Shown one piece after another: positions 23,110 to 35,200 of a stretch of 64,000 nucleotides of DNA. Below the pieces are notes generated by a model that was not told the origin of the DNA, did not search any database, and worked only from the letters and a program-made list of their open reading frames with translations. The DNA is from Terebella lapidaria (taxonomy: Eukaryota; Annelida; Polychaeta; Terebellida; Terebellidae). Position 1 is the stretch's first letter, and every line of letters starts with the position of its first letter. A program made the translations under genes and the position numbers. The DNA lies in the NCBI GenBank assembly GCA_949152475.1, contig OX424563.1, positions 10,823,001 through 10,887,000 on the forward strand, written 5' to 3'.

Positions 23110-23870
23110 AGGAAGGGGAGGGGGGGGGGGGGGGAGCTGTTGTTAGCTGGTTTGACAGTGGATGGTAAGTTCTAGGCAAAGCCAAATATGAACAGTGTTT
23201 TTGAAGAGCTGCAGACAAAATTGGTGACTACCAGCAGAGGACCAGTCCGACTTGGACCAAGTCATGTTATAGTTTCAAGGGGGTGTCAGCATGTGGCTAG
23301 AAATACACTGGCACCGGGAACATTCTAAAGGCTGCAAATTTACAGGGGTGGTCAGGTTGTGCAGTATCTTTCTTCCATCTCACAGTCGTGTTCCCCCTGG
23401 ACGCTCCCCCCCCACTTTATGACCCCCCCTTCCCCTGCCAGCGCCAGAACACCCCCCCACACCCTTCCCCCTTCAAACTATCCCCAGTCTTGCCTTTACC
23501 TGATTACAGTTGTATAACATTGTTGGCTTTCAAGTGGACTGAAATACCAGGGTCAGTTTGATGTAGAAGTAGGCTGTGTTGTGAATCTGCGCCCGTGGAG
23601 AGCGTATATTGTATGGTAATTACGGACATATCGCAGTATGTCGCTGGCCGGCTAGCTTGGAGGTCCCCCGCTTCGCTCAGTTGTCGTCGTCGCGGCAAAA
23701 ACCCACAGCGACACACGTGTGGACTGATCAATAATGCTGGTGTGGGAAAAAAGCGGTAAAAAGCAAGAAGTATAGGAGAGGGGAAAAAACGGAGAGAGAG
23801 AGAGAGAGAGAGATAGAAAAACAGAGAAGGAGAAAGATAGAGAGAGAGAGAAGAAGAAAAAAAATAAAAG
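23110..23870. repeat. Low-complexity tracts in LDB upstream intron: G run, C-rich and GA-rich
   Basis: A G run lies near 23118-23135, C-rich sequence near 23400-23470, and a GA microsatellite near 23790-23850. The GA tract is about 400 bases before the second LDB first exon and could be part of its promoter region. Confidence 0.6.
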
Positions 23871-24231
23871 ATTGAACTCTGAGAAGAATCAAGTGGAAAA
23901 GAAAGCAGCTAAATATTTTATATACGCTTTCTCAAGAAGCTCGATCGCCCGTGTGTGCAGTGCACTGAACGCGATGCTCAACGAGAAGTAGTAAATAATA
24001 TTGATTTCAAAGAGAAACTGCAAATGTTACACTATGTGATTGGCCGTGAGCCCGATTGAGCCAGGCGGAAGATATCAAACATACCCGAGCAGCGTGCACC
24101 ACTGGGCCATGACTTGTAGGACTAGCTGACTGATTGCTATACTCAATATATAGCAGAGCTGGGATGTAGCATGCTGCTTTGGAGACAAATATGAACTCTG
24201 AACTAAGCCGTGGACAGCGTTCGGAGTGGGC

Positions 24232-27200
24232 ATGGATTACCAAATGCCCCCACCTGGTCCACCAATGCGACCGTACAATCATAATGTCGAGCAGCAAAAG
24301 TTCATGGGCGGTGGATGGATGCCTAATCCTCGACCGGACATGTAAGTCTTCAAGGTCCACACCTTGATCAACTCGGTGCGACAAATTGGTTTTACACTGT
24401 ATCGGTAGTTTTGAATATTTCTGATTGTATGAAAAAAATTTTTTTTTTGCTACTGCTGATTTGCCAATATGTCAAATGTTATGATTTGCCATTAACAATG
24501 AGCATTCAAGTGGTACACGCGTATTTGGGAACATTAATAGTATTTATATTTAGATGAAATGAAATTGAGTTCAAACATACAAATTATATGTCAATGATAG
24601 ATTGGCCAGTTACAATAATAATTGAGCAACCTAAAAAATAAAATATTAAAATTAAAATTATTATTTTCCTCAATAAACAACTTAAAAAATAAAATTATTA
24701 AAAGATTTGAAAGAAAATATAAACTTTAAAAAAAAAGATTGTGTTCATGAAAAACACTCGCAGTATACATTTTCTTTTTTCCATAAAAGCGGAAAACACC
24801 ACACACCAAAAAAGGCACTGAAGTATTAGATCACTGTGAACTTTGCCCACTCCTATACATGTACATTGCATACATTGTCCTATCACAAACTGTCACTGCT
24901 TGAAATCCATGCCACTACTGTATTCACTAGCAGTGAGGATTTTTTCACAACTCTGCATATTGTACAAACTGTGTAGTTTCAATATAGCAATACACAGTTT
25001 TAACTTCCTTGATCAAGAACAAAGATAATTAATTATTTTTTCCAGGATCTTCTTTTTTTTTGGACGTTGTGGTATAGAGGTCATGAATGGCATGGAAAAA
25101 AAAACCCAATGACTACTGCCATGACGGGGCCTCGTGAGGGAAGTGTGCTTGGGCAGTGCGTTTCATTTATGCGTGGGTTTTGTTTCATTGCAGGCGCCAT
25201 GCTCACTTCATGGGACAGCCTGACTACAGAATCTATGAGCTGAACAAACGACTGCAGCAGAGAACCGAGGTCAGTGACGCTAACTAAATCTGTGTATTGC
25301 CGTTATACAAGGCCAGATGTATGAGGACTAATTTTTTTGCCACTGGGATAAGAAATTCACTGCATCACTGATATTATGGGATGTACATGATTGTGTATCA
25401 TTCCCTAAAATATCAAGTTCCTAGTTATCTGGTTCCTGTCATGTTTGGCAATCAATTCGTTTGACACAAATTTATATACTCAATAGTCATTAGAGGTGTT
25501 TCTTGATATCTCAGGAAATTAGTGAAGATGATAAGCAAACAGGGAAAAAAACACCTGATATGCTCAATTGAATAGTGATGATCCTGACAAGCTGGTATAC
25601 TGACAGTGCAGTCACTTGAGATTATCACTTAAGTTTTCCTTTACAACATGTACGAGGAATAACATTTCTAGTTGAAGCCATCAGTGACCTTTGTGAATCT
25701 AATAAAAATCATAAGCTCATATACTTTAATGATCTGTATTTCACTTTGTATTGTATATATATTCTGAGGATTTACTGAGCTGCAATGCTTTTGTCAAAAA
25801 CTCCCATCTGTTTCCGTGCACATGTCACCAGGTACATTGTATTCTATTGATTTTCACACTGTTGAGTTTTCTTTCTGTGTGTTAAAAAAACACGAGCACG
25901 GTTGATGATATTACATTGATTTTGTTGATCAAAATGCACATTGATGTGATTACAGTACAATGCAGGAATTAACCGATAAGCCTGGCATGTCGCCTTTCCT
26001 CCAATCCGTTACACATCTGGCGTTTATACCGTCCCATCTCTCACCTACAGGAAAGTGACAACTTGTGGTGGGACGCGTTTGCTACGGAGTTTTTTGAGGA
26101 GGATGCGTCTCTGACCCTGTCGTTTTGTCTGGAGGATGGTCCCAAGAGATACAGTGAGCAAATTGCCATCTCTAGCTTTCGAGCAGTCCTTAGAATTCAA
26201 TGCAATCTCAACTGAACACCATATAACAGGGGGACTGGTGATCAATTTGAAAGTATAGTCCCACAAATGAATAAAATGGGCTCTTTTTGTCTAGGCTCAA
26301 AAATCTATATGTAGGCTCTTCATTTCTGTTTTCAATGTGGATAAAATCTTATCAGCGTTTTAGTGGCTGCCAGCCACATATTTCTAAGTTAAAGTAGACA
26401 ATGGCCATTGACCTTTCCTTTTCCATTCGTTGCAGCTATCGGTCGTACGCTGATCCCGCGCTACTTCCGAAGTATCTTTGAGGGCGGGGTTACGGACCTG
26501 TACTTTATCCTCAAACACCCGAAGGAGTCATTTCACAACACAACGATCGTGCTTGACTGTGACCAAGCAATGATGGTCACACACCACGGCAAACCCATGT
26601 TCACCAAGGTACCGGCAAATCCGGTGGACGTACGTCAAACAAACATTTTTGAGATTACAAATAACAAAAAGCAAATTCCTAAATTTGGCAGAGTCAATGA
26701 GACCTCAAGCTATAATGAGTTACCTGGACTAAAACTTCATAGGTGAAAAGAATTTAATTCAGTTGCATGCTCTGCAATAATACTAGAAAGAATGAGATTA
26801 TCATCAAAAGCTACCATTAGCTCATACACCGTCCTGATGTGTCAAGACATCATGCTACCCACAGGTTGTCACAGAAGGTCGGCTGATCCTGGAGTTTGCC
26901 TTCGATGATCTCATGAGAATACGCAACTGGCACTTTGCCATTCGACAGCACCGAGAACTGATACCCCGCAGTGTCATAGCAATGCAGGTGTGTAACCGTG
27001 GTGATCAGGCATGTAATCACACAGCCGACATACTGAGCGTGGGCACTCCAGTATTGGTCGATGCTGACCACTCCTTTGGTAATAATTAAAGAAACACCAT
27101 AACAATAAATCATAGCCAAGTTCATCGCTTTTGATGGTGAAAACACAAAGGAATTGTTTGGAGTATCCCCTCTTTGTATTTTAAGCCCTTTTATAAGATG

Positions 27201-28431
27201 AATTTCCTTGTGAATGTTTGTTGCAATGAGTGTTTATGTTTGTTGACAGCAGGACCCTGCCATGGTCGAGGAACTCTCCAAAAATATCACTCGTCAAGGT
27301 TTAACAAACTACACACTCAATTTCCTCAGGGTGAGTTGTCACAAATGTCAATTCTACATTTACTCACAGATTCTGACACAGTCAATTTTAATAAATATCC
27401 AACTTTTTTAATATCGACATATGATTCACTGAACAAGCTCCAGTCATGGTCCAGTAATGAGATATTGTTTTCCTCCGACAGTTGTGTGTAATACTGGAGC
27501 CCATGCAAGAGCTCATGTCTCGGCACAAGGCATATGGCCTCAATCCGCGGGACTGTCTCAAAACAACGTTATTCCAAAAGTGGCAGCGCATGGTGGCTCC
27601 ACCTGGTGAGTGCAAGTGGAATTTGTGAATTTGGCAGTAAATATTGGAATGTTATGTTCTTTCATGTGTTAATGATGCTTATCTGATTCTTAGCAGTGAA
27701 ATGTTTGACAAACTGAGAGTGAAGTCAGAATCTCACAATGATAGTGGAGATAGATAATCTGCAAATTATCAGGGTATATCTGATTATAGGTTAAAGGTTG
27801 AAGATAAACAGAAGGTAACATTATAGAAATTTTTCCATGACTGCAGATACGAACAGACAACCGAACAAACGGCGGAAGCGGAAGTCTTCGACAAGTACGA
27901 ACGCCTCTGTGAACAGCATGAACACTGGGAACACACCGCCTGGCAGCAAACAGAAGCGATCTCCCGGCCCACAGGGCTTCAATCCTGTCCCAGGGGTCAG
28001 TGTCATGTACACTTAGATAGTGGATATATCTTATCGAGCAGTCTAGCATGTGTTCTGAATGGTACACTAAGTGTGTTGTGTGATACTTACACTCAATTCT
28101 CCGTGATATTGCTCCATGCCAGGACGTGATGGTGGTGGGGGAGCCGACATTGATGGGTGGCGAGTTTGGTGATGAAGACGAACGCGTCATCACACGCCTC
28201 GAAAACAACCAGTACGAAACCAACGGCACTGACACCGAAAACGTCGATATCAAAATACCAGGCGGCCAGCCGGGTAATCCTGCGGGCTCGGGCAACCCAT
28301 CTACCCCTGGCGGGACTACCACATCGCAGCAGTTCCATGGGGGGTCGCCCCAGCTTCATAGTCCCTGGGGCCCGGAGAAAAAGACTCCACAACCGTCCGA
28401 GCCAGTACCACTGGAAGTCAAAGCTGAATGA
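24232..28431 (+). CDS. LDB1: LIM-domain-binding protein (LDB/CLIM/Chip)
   Basis: Exons: 24232-24341, 25194-25269, 26051-26153, 26436-26608, 26865-26987, 27250-27330, 27482-27605, 27847-27995, 28123-28431; 1248 nt, 415 residues. The N-terminal dimerisation domain carries DNLWWDAFATEFFEEDA, LTLSFCLEDGPKRYTIGRTL and IPRYFRSIFEGGVTDLYFIL. It continues with LCVILEPMQELMSRHKAYGL and CLKTTLFQKWQRMVAPP. A basic nuclear-localisation stretch KRRKRK follows. The LIM-interaction domain, DVMVVGEPTLMGGEFGDEDE then RVITRLENNQYE, is almost unchanged from vertebrates. LDB bridges LIM-homeodomain and LMO proteins and dimerises to loop enhancers in the nucleus. The tail is Pro/Gly-rich and less conserved. Another first exon may lie at 20637-20745. 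Confidence 0.96.
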
Positions 28432-30165
28432 ACTGTAGCACTGCCATGTGTGTGTGTGTGACTCTGTGTATGTGCTGGGAAGGGGCAGTTACGATGGACA
28501 TTGTGTGTGGCCACTTGGGAGTCAGGGAGGGGCTGTTGTTTATTATCAACTACTGGCTGGTTGAGTCCATAGCATATTTTTTATCAGGTTGTGTAACTTG
28601 CTGTGGACTGTCGAAGGAGAAGTTGTTTGCAAGATCACACGTTTTTGTGTGTTTAATGTTTTCTGTCCCAGATTCAAGGAACACCAATTATAAACTGTTA
28701 CTTGTTGGTGCAAAAACTGCGGAAATTCCGGCTGGTGTATCTTCTATGGAGCGACAAAACTTGTGGTATTTCCTCGAGAAATCTACATTTGTGTACTGTA
28801 TTTGTACCGGTAGATGAAATTTGTTAGTAGATACACATGCATTTTTCGTGAATCGTTCATGGTGTCATGTATTCCAAAAACCTATCAGGAGAAAATGCAT
28901 GAGTTGCGTGTATCTTTGATTGTATATTTTTGTATGGAGAATCCTTTGAATATTCATGTTGTGATGGTATTCTCCTTGTTGATGAACAAATATGGGCATG
29001 TGCAATGAAATGTAACAGAATATTTATTGATCAAACTGGAAGTAGATAGCTTGTGTGCGTCATACTGAATATTTTTTTTTTTTTTTCAACCCACACCAGG
29101 AACTGTACTTAAAACTTCATCTCTGATGTTTGTAATTCTCTGCTACTTAATTACGTGAAAGATCACTGGCACAGAAAATACCAGCAAAAGTAAACATGGT
29201 TATGTTATTTTGTTAGTGTATACTGCCGCCAATTCATTTTTGTCTTGAAATCAGATACGATAGATCATGAATGCAACTGAAATGTCTGTCCATATGTTTG
29301 TTGTATTTATATTATGTATGTATATTTAGCATAGATATTGACATAATTTATTCATGTAGAGATATTGGTATTAAGTTGTTGTAGATTGTCAGTAGACATA
29401 GCTTTGTTTTGTAAATAATACTCCATCCATTGTCTGAACATTTCAAAATGTCAAATTTGAGACAAGCGATGAGGTGACTTCACAGGATTCATTGGTAGCT
29501 ATTTAGTACAGAAATTAGTCAGACATTTTCTAGTGTTATCAAATGATTGATTATTGTTGTCTTGAGATACACATCTTGTCTGTGTATTTTTCACTTTAAT
29601 CACCTTGACCATTTATCCAGGTTGATAATATTAATAAGTTCCAGAATAGTTTTACTAAAACGAGACTAATCTTTCTGTTTCGATGATTGCTTATGATCCT
29701 TTCAGAATTTTTATCTCGAACTTATCGATAGACAAAATGTCTATTTAGATCTCTTGGTGCATTTTGTTTAGTTTCCAGATACCTTTCTAGTGCTTGTGGT
29801 TTGTGTTGTTCCTCGTTGCCACCATTTTACCCGAAATGAAAAACTTGTACTCAGATGTATATGTGGAAATATATTTATATCGCAATGAAATGTGTACATG
29901 TATATATAAATATGTAAAAATTTGTCGACACTATTGCCAGCAACTATATTTATATCACTCAGCAAAACACGAGGTTCACCGACCTTTTTTGTGTTTTTAT
30001 TACTCCACATTTCACAAACTTGTTTTTCTTCTGTATGATTTGTTTTGTTAGATGATATTATAGAATCTGAATCTTTTTTATAGTTTCAAAACTTTTAGAT
30101 TATACATAATCTTGTTTTCTTTCTTTTGTTTCACCAATGTATGTAAATAAAGTGTAATACGCAAC
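28432..30165 (+). other. LDB 3' UTR and poly(A) signal
   Basis: About 1.7 kb of non-coding sequence ends with AATAAA at 30146-30151. The facing TACC transcript appears to end about 40-60 bases further on. Confidence 0.6.
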
Positions 30166-30209
30166 CCATGATTGTGCTTCATTTTTCATCAACTGATGTT
30201 TGACACAGA

Positions 30210-32236
30210 AGTATCTTATTTTTAGTTTTATTTCAATAAATCAGTAACCTAGATATAACAAAGGCAACAAAATAACATCAGGCATAAATAAACTAAAACT
30301 ATGTCTTAAATACATTGGTGTGTGGGTGACTGGCATGATCTGTAAAGGAAAATGTATACAAAAGCAAGAACCTACCATAAAACCATAAATAGAAACTGCA
30401 TAACAAACACAATATTACTGGTATACCAGTGCATATGATGAACAACAAGCTCACATTTCATCTTTGTTGGAATATACCAAGTTTGGGTACGAAGCAGACA
30501 TTCACAGAGAATGCATAAGCAATTTTGATTCCTGAAACAGTTTGAAATCCTGACTGATTGTTTAGGAATGTAACAGGGAGATCTCAATAGCAGTGTGTGA
30601 ATATCATCTTGGAATATCTTCAAATCTAAACATTGACAAGAATATGTCTCAATAATATGCCAAAGAGCTGTGAATATATTCCAATCTTGTCGGATTCACA
30701 AAGTCAAGACATTTGCTCGGTATCTTTCATACATACCCTGGTACATATTCAAAATACTACACCCTTGCAAAAAATTCTATTTACACATCAATCATTGCGC
30801 ACTAAGGCGCTCATGTAAAATACAGTAGTCCCTGTAAGATAACAAGACAAGAATTCCCTGTCCATAAAGCTTTCTCAAGTCCCCAAATATGCATCTAGCA
30901 TGTCAACGAACCTGGGAAATAAAGACTCATTGGAAGATGAGACCTTTTCTTCAGCAAAAGATAAAGTCTATCTTACAGGGACCACTGTACGATAAATACC
31001 AACTGGAATAGTTCAAAGGATCACAATATACATATACATGTAATACGCATGCATGTTAATTATTACAGTTCTCAAATATATCCCACTCCATACATTTGTA
31101 TACAAGTTGTAAGTACTCATGTACATAATTCTTGAACAAATAAACTGTGGAGATAAAAACTATCACAAGGCAATGGACTAATATCATGAGATTGTTCTGA
31201 GATTGACTAGCAGCAAATGACTGGAATTATCTATGGTGTCGTTATGTAAGATTACCACAGGTAAAAGTATATTTTCAATATTGCAACCAAATTTGAAATT
31301 TTCACATGCTGAAACCCATTATTCACATCTATATTTTAACTGATATATTTTATCTATATTTTAACCTTGGTAGATCCTCTATGATAAACACTTAAGTAGA
31401 CCCTCTATGACAAAACATTTAGGTAGACCTTCTACAATAAATATTTTGGTAGACTCAATATTTCATCATCTCCTCATAATGAACATAGTGATTATCATGG
31501 AGGTAAGTCTATGGCAATAAATATACATGTATCTGATTCGCATTGTCATTCACCACAAATACTTTGATGGTAGAAAAGTTGGCAATATTGAGATGAAACT
31601 GGAATGTGCAGCACATCTGAATGAAGTGCACCCTGATTTCCATGTTTATCGATAGAAATCTAGTGGTTTTATGCTTGACAGTCAGCTCTGCATATAGAGT
31701 GACCTGTGTACACATCCGAAAACAAATGATGCAGTGTACCATAGATAACAATATCAGCTGTCTGGGTACACAATAGATACAACATTAATATATGGAGATT
31801 GTAAATAACTTGACATTTATGCATCAAACAAAAAATTAATGTTCATCGATATCATTTTGGTAATTGAACCCAATTCCTTTTACTCAATAATTTATCAACT
31901 AGGTGAATTTGACCCTGTGGGCTTCATTGCTCTCGAATTACCAGTGTAATTCACTCAGCCCAACATGATGATGTATTCAGTTATATAATCACAGCAATAG
32001 ATCTATACATTCTACAGTAAGAGACACATACCAGTGAGTGTATCGCAAGCATCTCCATTGGTATGCAACCAAGATACTTGTAGAAATAGAAGCACAGCAC
32101 TCTAAATGGGTGGTATTTCCACACAGTATCAAATTGTATGCAAAGGAGTTGTGACCAAAACAAGAATCACAAAATCTACAAGTGGAAGTATACCCTTCAG
32201 ATGTATATCAAAATGTAATCTATTAGTTCCTGTTCT
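30210..32236 (-). other. TACC 3' UTR with embedded MITE
   Basis: The nearest minus-strand AATAAA (plus TTTATT at 30227-30232) would end the TACC transcript near 30205-30215. A 165-bp MITE sits at 30823-30987. A degenerate ~30-bp tandem repeat (GGTAGACCCTCTATGA-like) occupies about 31366-31455. Confidence 0.5.
30823..30987. mobile_element. Tc1/mariner-like MITE, diverged relative of the 177-bp family
   Basis: It starts CAGTAGTCCCTGTAAGATA and ends TATCTTACAGGGACCACTG, with TA on each side. The terminal repeats resemble those at 40877 and 56881 but the interior differs. It lies within the presumed TACC 3' UTR. Confidence 0.6.
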
Positions 32237-35200
32237 CTAAGAATCCACTTTGTTGATCAACTCATCACAAATGGCTGTCAGTTCTTTGTTTTCTTTGACC
32301 TGGAAAGAGGAATTTTGAACTTATTTAAAATCAGTGTAACACACTTACAGAATGGCGACAAATTGTTTCCGAATGTGAAACACACCGACTGCTCCATTCT
32401 TCACCCAATAACCCTTTGCCTTTTGACCTATACTCTGAACTAAATATGTCATTTGACCTACATACACACAAGACATGACCTTTGACCTACATACACACAA
32501 AACGTGACCTTTGACCCGACCCACCTTCTGCTCCACCTGTTGCTCCAGACTCTGTATCTGGAGCTCGGCGCGTTTCTGGCTGGCTTGAAGACGAGCAAGT
32601 TCCGTCAGGTTTATTTTTCGGATCTTCTCATTCTCTGCATTCGCTCTGGAAAAGGTGGTTTGAAATTAAACAATTGCTCTATTACCATTAATGGGTAAAC
32701 CAAGAGAGTGTTCTACACTCTCTGGTAAACCATTACATCCATACAAAGACTCTTTGTCATATTACTTGCACATGTCTCTGTATAATGCAGGTAAACATAC
32801 TGTTCTAGTTTTTCTTCAGCATGGTTCTTCAGCGCAAGATATTTGTCGTCTTGCTTCTTGACTTTCTGTTGCAGATCATCAAGGCATTTCTTGAACGTCC
32901 CTTCATTCTAGAAAGAAGCAACAATTCTATGAAGACATCTGATAAGCACAATACCACTAATGATCCCTTGACAATGCAGGACATAACTGTCTTTTGTACC
33001 TTTTTAAAGGCCTCTATGGCAGCTTTGCTTTTCTCGAAGCGTCTGTGAAGGTCGCTGAAGGCCGCCTCGACGCTGTGTAAGTCTTCCAAGGCGCTGTCTC
33101 TCTCTTTCATCACCTCCGCGAGAGAGCGCTCGCTAGCGCTGGAAGACGAGTCCTTCTCCGCTGTCAACGAGCGTTTCAGTTACCATGGTTACGTGGGCAT
33201 GGGGGAAACAGTGTGTACTAAAACATATGCTGTCAACTGTATCTGCAATTATGCTACAAAAACCAAAGTGAAAACCCAGAATTTTCTAAAGAATATAGAG
33301 CAAAAAACATATAATCACTCACCAATAAGTTGGGTCATAGTCTGTTCATACTCGGCTACTACTCTCCTTGGAAAGAAAAGGGCCAGCAGCTATTGACTTT
33401 AATATATTCAATACAACAAATTTCATATGTTTAATATATCACCAGTATACAATACTATACATGAAGGCCCAGCTATATCACAATGGGGTTCCTGTTTGCC
33501 ACCAGGATCGCCACCATGTAATTCGGGTATAGATAAATCATAGAAACAGTCTACTGTGCCAAAGAAGTACAGAAACGTCATAATGGTAAATTAAATTTTG
33601 TCATGTTTGTTTTTGCATAATGCAGACAATGGACATGACGTTTTTTGTACTTCTTGGGCATAATAGACTGTTTTAGAGCCCCAAAAGCACATGGCATCAG
33701 CAGGTACCCCATTAATAGAGATACACATGACTTGGTGAGAAGTTACTGTGCACACTGTGCTCACTTCATGTCAGTGTTTTTCTTCTGGAGTGTTCGCATC
33801 TCCTGCTCTAAGCTCCGTCTCTCTCGCATCAGAGAATCATGTTTATTTTTCAGCGCCTGAGCTTCACTGTGCCACTCCCGCTCCTTCACATGGAGTTGTT
33901 TCTGGGTGAAAAGGAAGTTTTAAGTTATTAAAACCAGTATTTATTACACACTTACCTCTATAATAAACACTTTGGGTAATCTTACTTGGCTTTCAAATAA
34001 GAGGGAAATCGTGCCATTAAATTTTTTAATGGCAAACTCTCTTAAACTGGTCGTTCTATGCCCCTCAGTCAACAGTCATTCATAAAAGTTTCTTGACGAA
34101 ACTTGACTGTGTCAGTGGTCACTGAGAAATCTTTCTTGACGAAGCTGTTCCACCGGAACCGCCATTACTTTGTCCCCCAAAAGGTTAGGCTGGGGAGGCG
34201 GGAGGGAACATGACCGTGTTTATTATAGAGGTAAGTGTGTAATAAATACTGGTTTTAATAACTTAAAACTTCCTATTTATGTCCACACTTTGACCTCTAT
34301 AATAAACACTTTGGGTTATATCAGAATAACCACAGGAGGTGGGCTAACCCCTCTCCCACGTCAATGAACATCATTGAGGCATAGAACGCACATATTCAGT
34401 TGAGCATGAAGTTACTATTAAATTGAGTTTAATTTCGCCCTGTAGTAATTCGTTGAGGGTTTAATACCCCCGACGAGTAATTAACAATTAGTTTAATAAC
34501 ATGGGCGAGTAACGAACATGAACAAGAAAGAATAGTACCTGGGTAAGAGAGTGAAGTCGTAGAGGTGATTCCCCCGCAGTTGTCTTGCTGTCGGCGGGAC
34601 AACTCAAAATTTCTTTCACCCAAATAAGAGGGACAACCAGAATCTCCGAGACGACCCGTCCACTAGAGATGTGCGTATATACACGTGCAGTCCCTTATGT
34701 ACATCATTTACAGATGGACCTTATGCTGAGCGGCCACCACGGGTCCAAGGCGGTAGCCGGAGTCGTCCTGCCAGGTCAGTTCCCTGCAGTAGAAGGAAAC
34801 AAACGTATTGTTAGAGGCCCAAGTGCAGACCTGCATGACATCGGACAATGCAACATTATTCATGAACGCGAGAGACGACGCGAGCGCTCGCACATCATGA
34901 GCCTTCACGCGGAAGGAGCCCGAAGTCTTAGTTTTGGATTTTTCATAGCAGAACAAGACGCATTTCTTAACCCAGGACGAAATCGTTGCCGGTCTGATAT
35001 CTTTAGAAAATTTCTTCTTAAAGGCAACGAAAAGCAAACGTTTCCCGACATGGAGCTCCCTCGTGCGATCAACGTAGATGCGCAAGGCTCTAACGGGACA
35101 CAGTTTAGCATCTTCCTCCAGGCCCGGCCCCAACGAAGAGGTAAGGGACGGGATAGAAAAGGACATAGACGGGGTATGAGCTAGCTGAGTCTTAGCCAGA

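Noticed and set aside
34585-35184. 199-codon plus-strand open frame
   Set aside because: It lies opposite the DIRS element B recombinase and has no recognisable domain; an antisense shadow.
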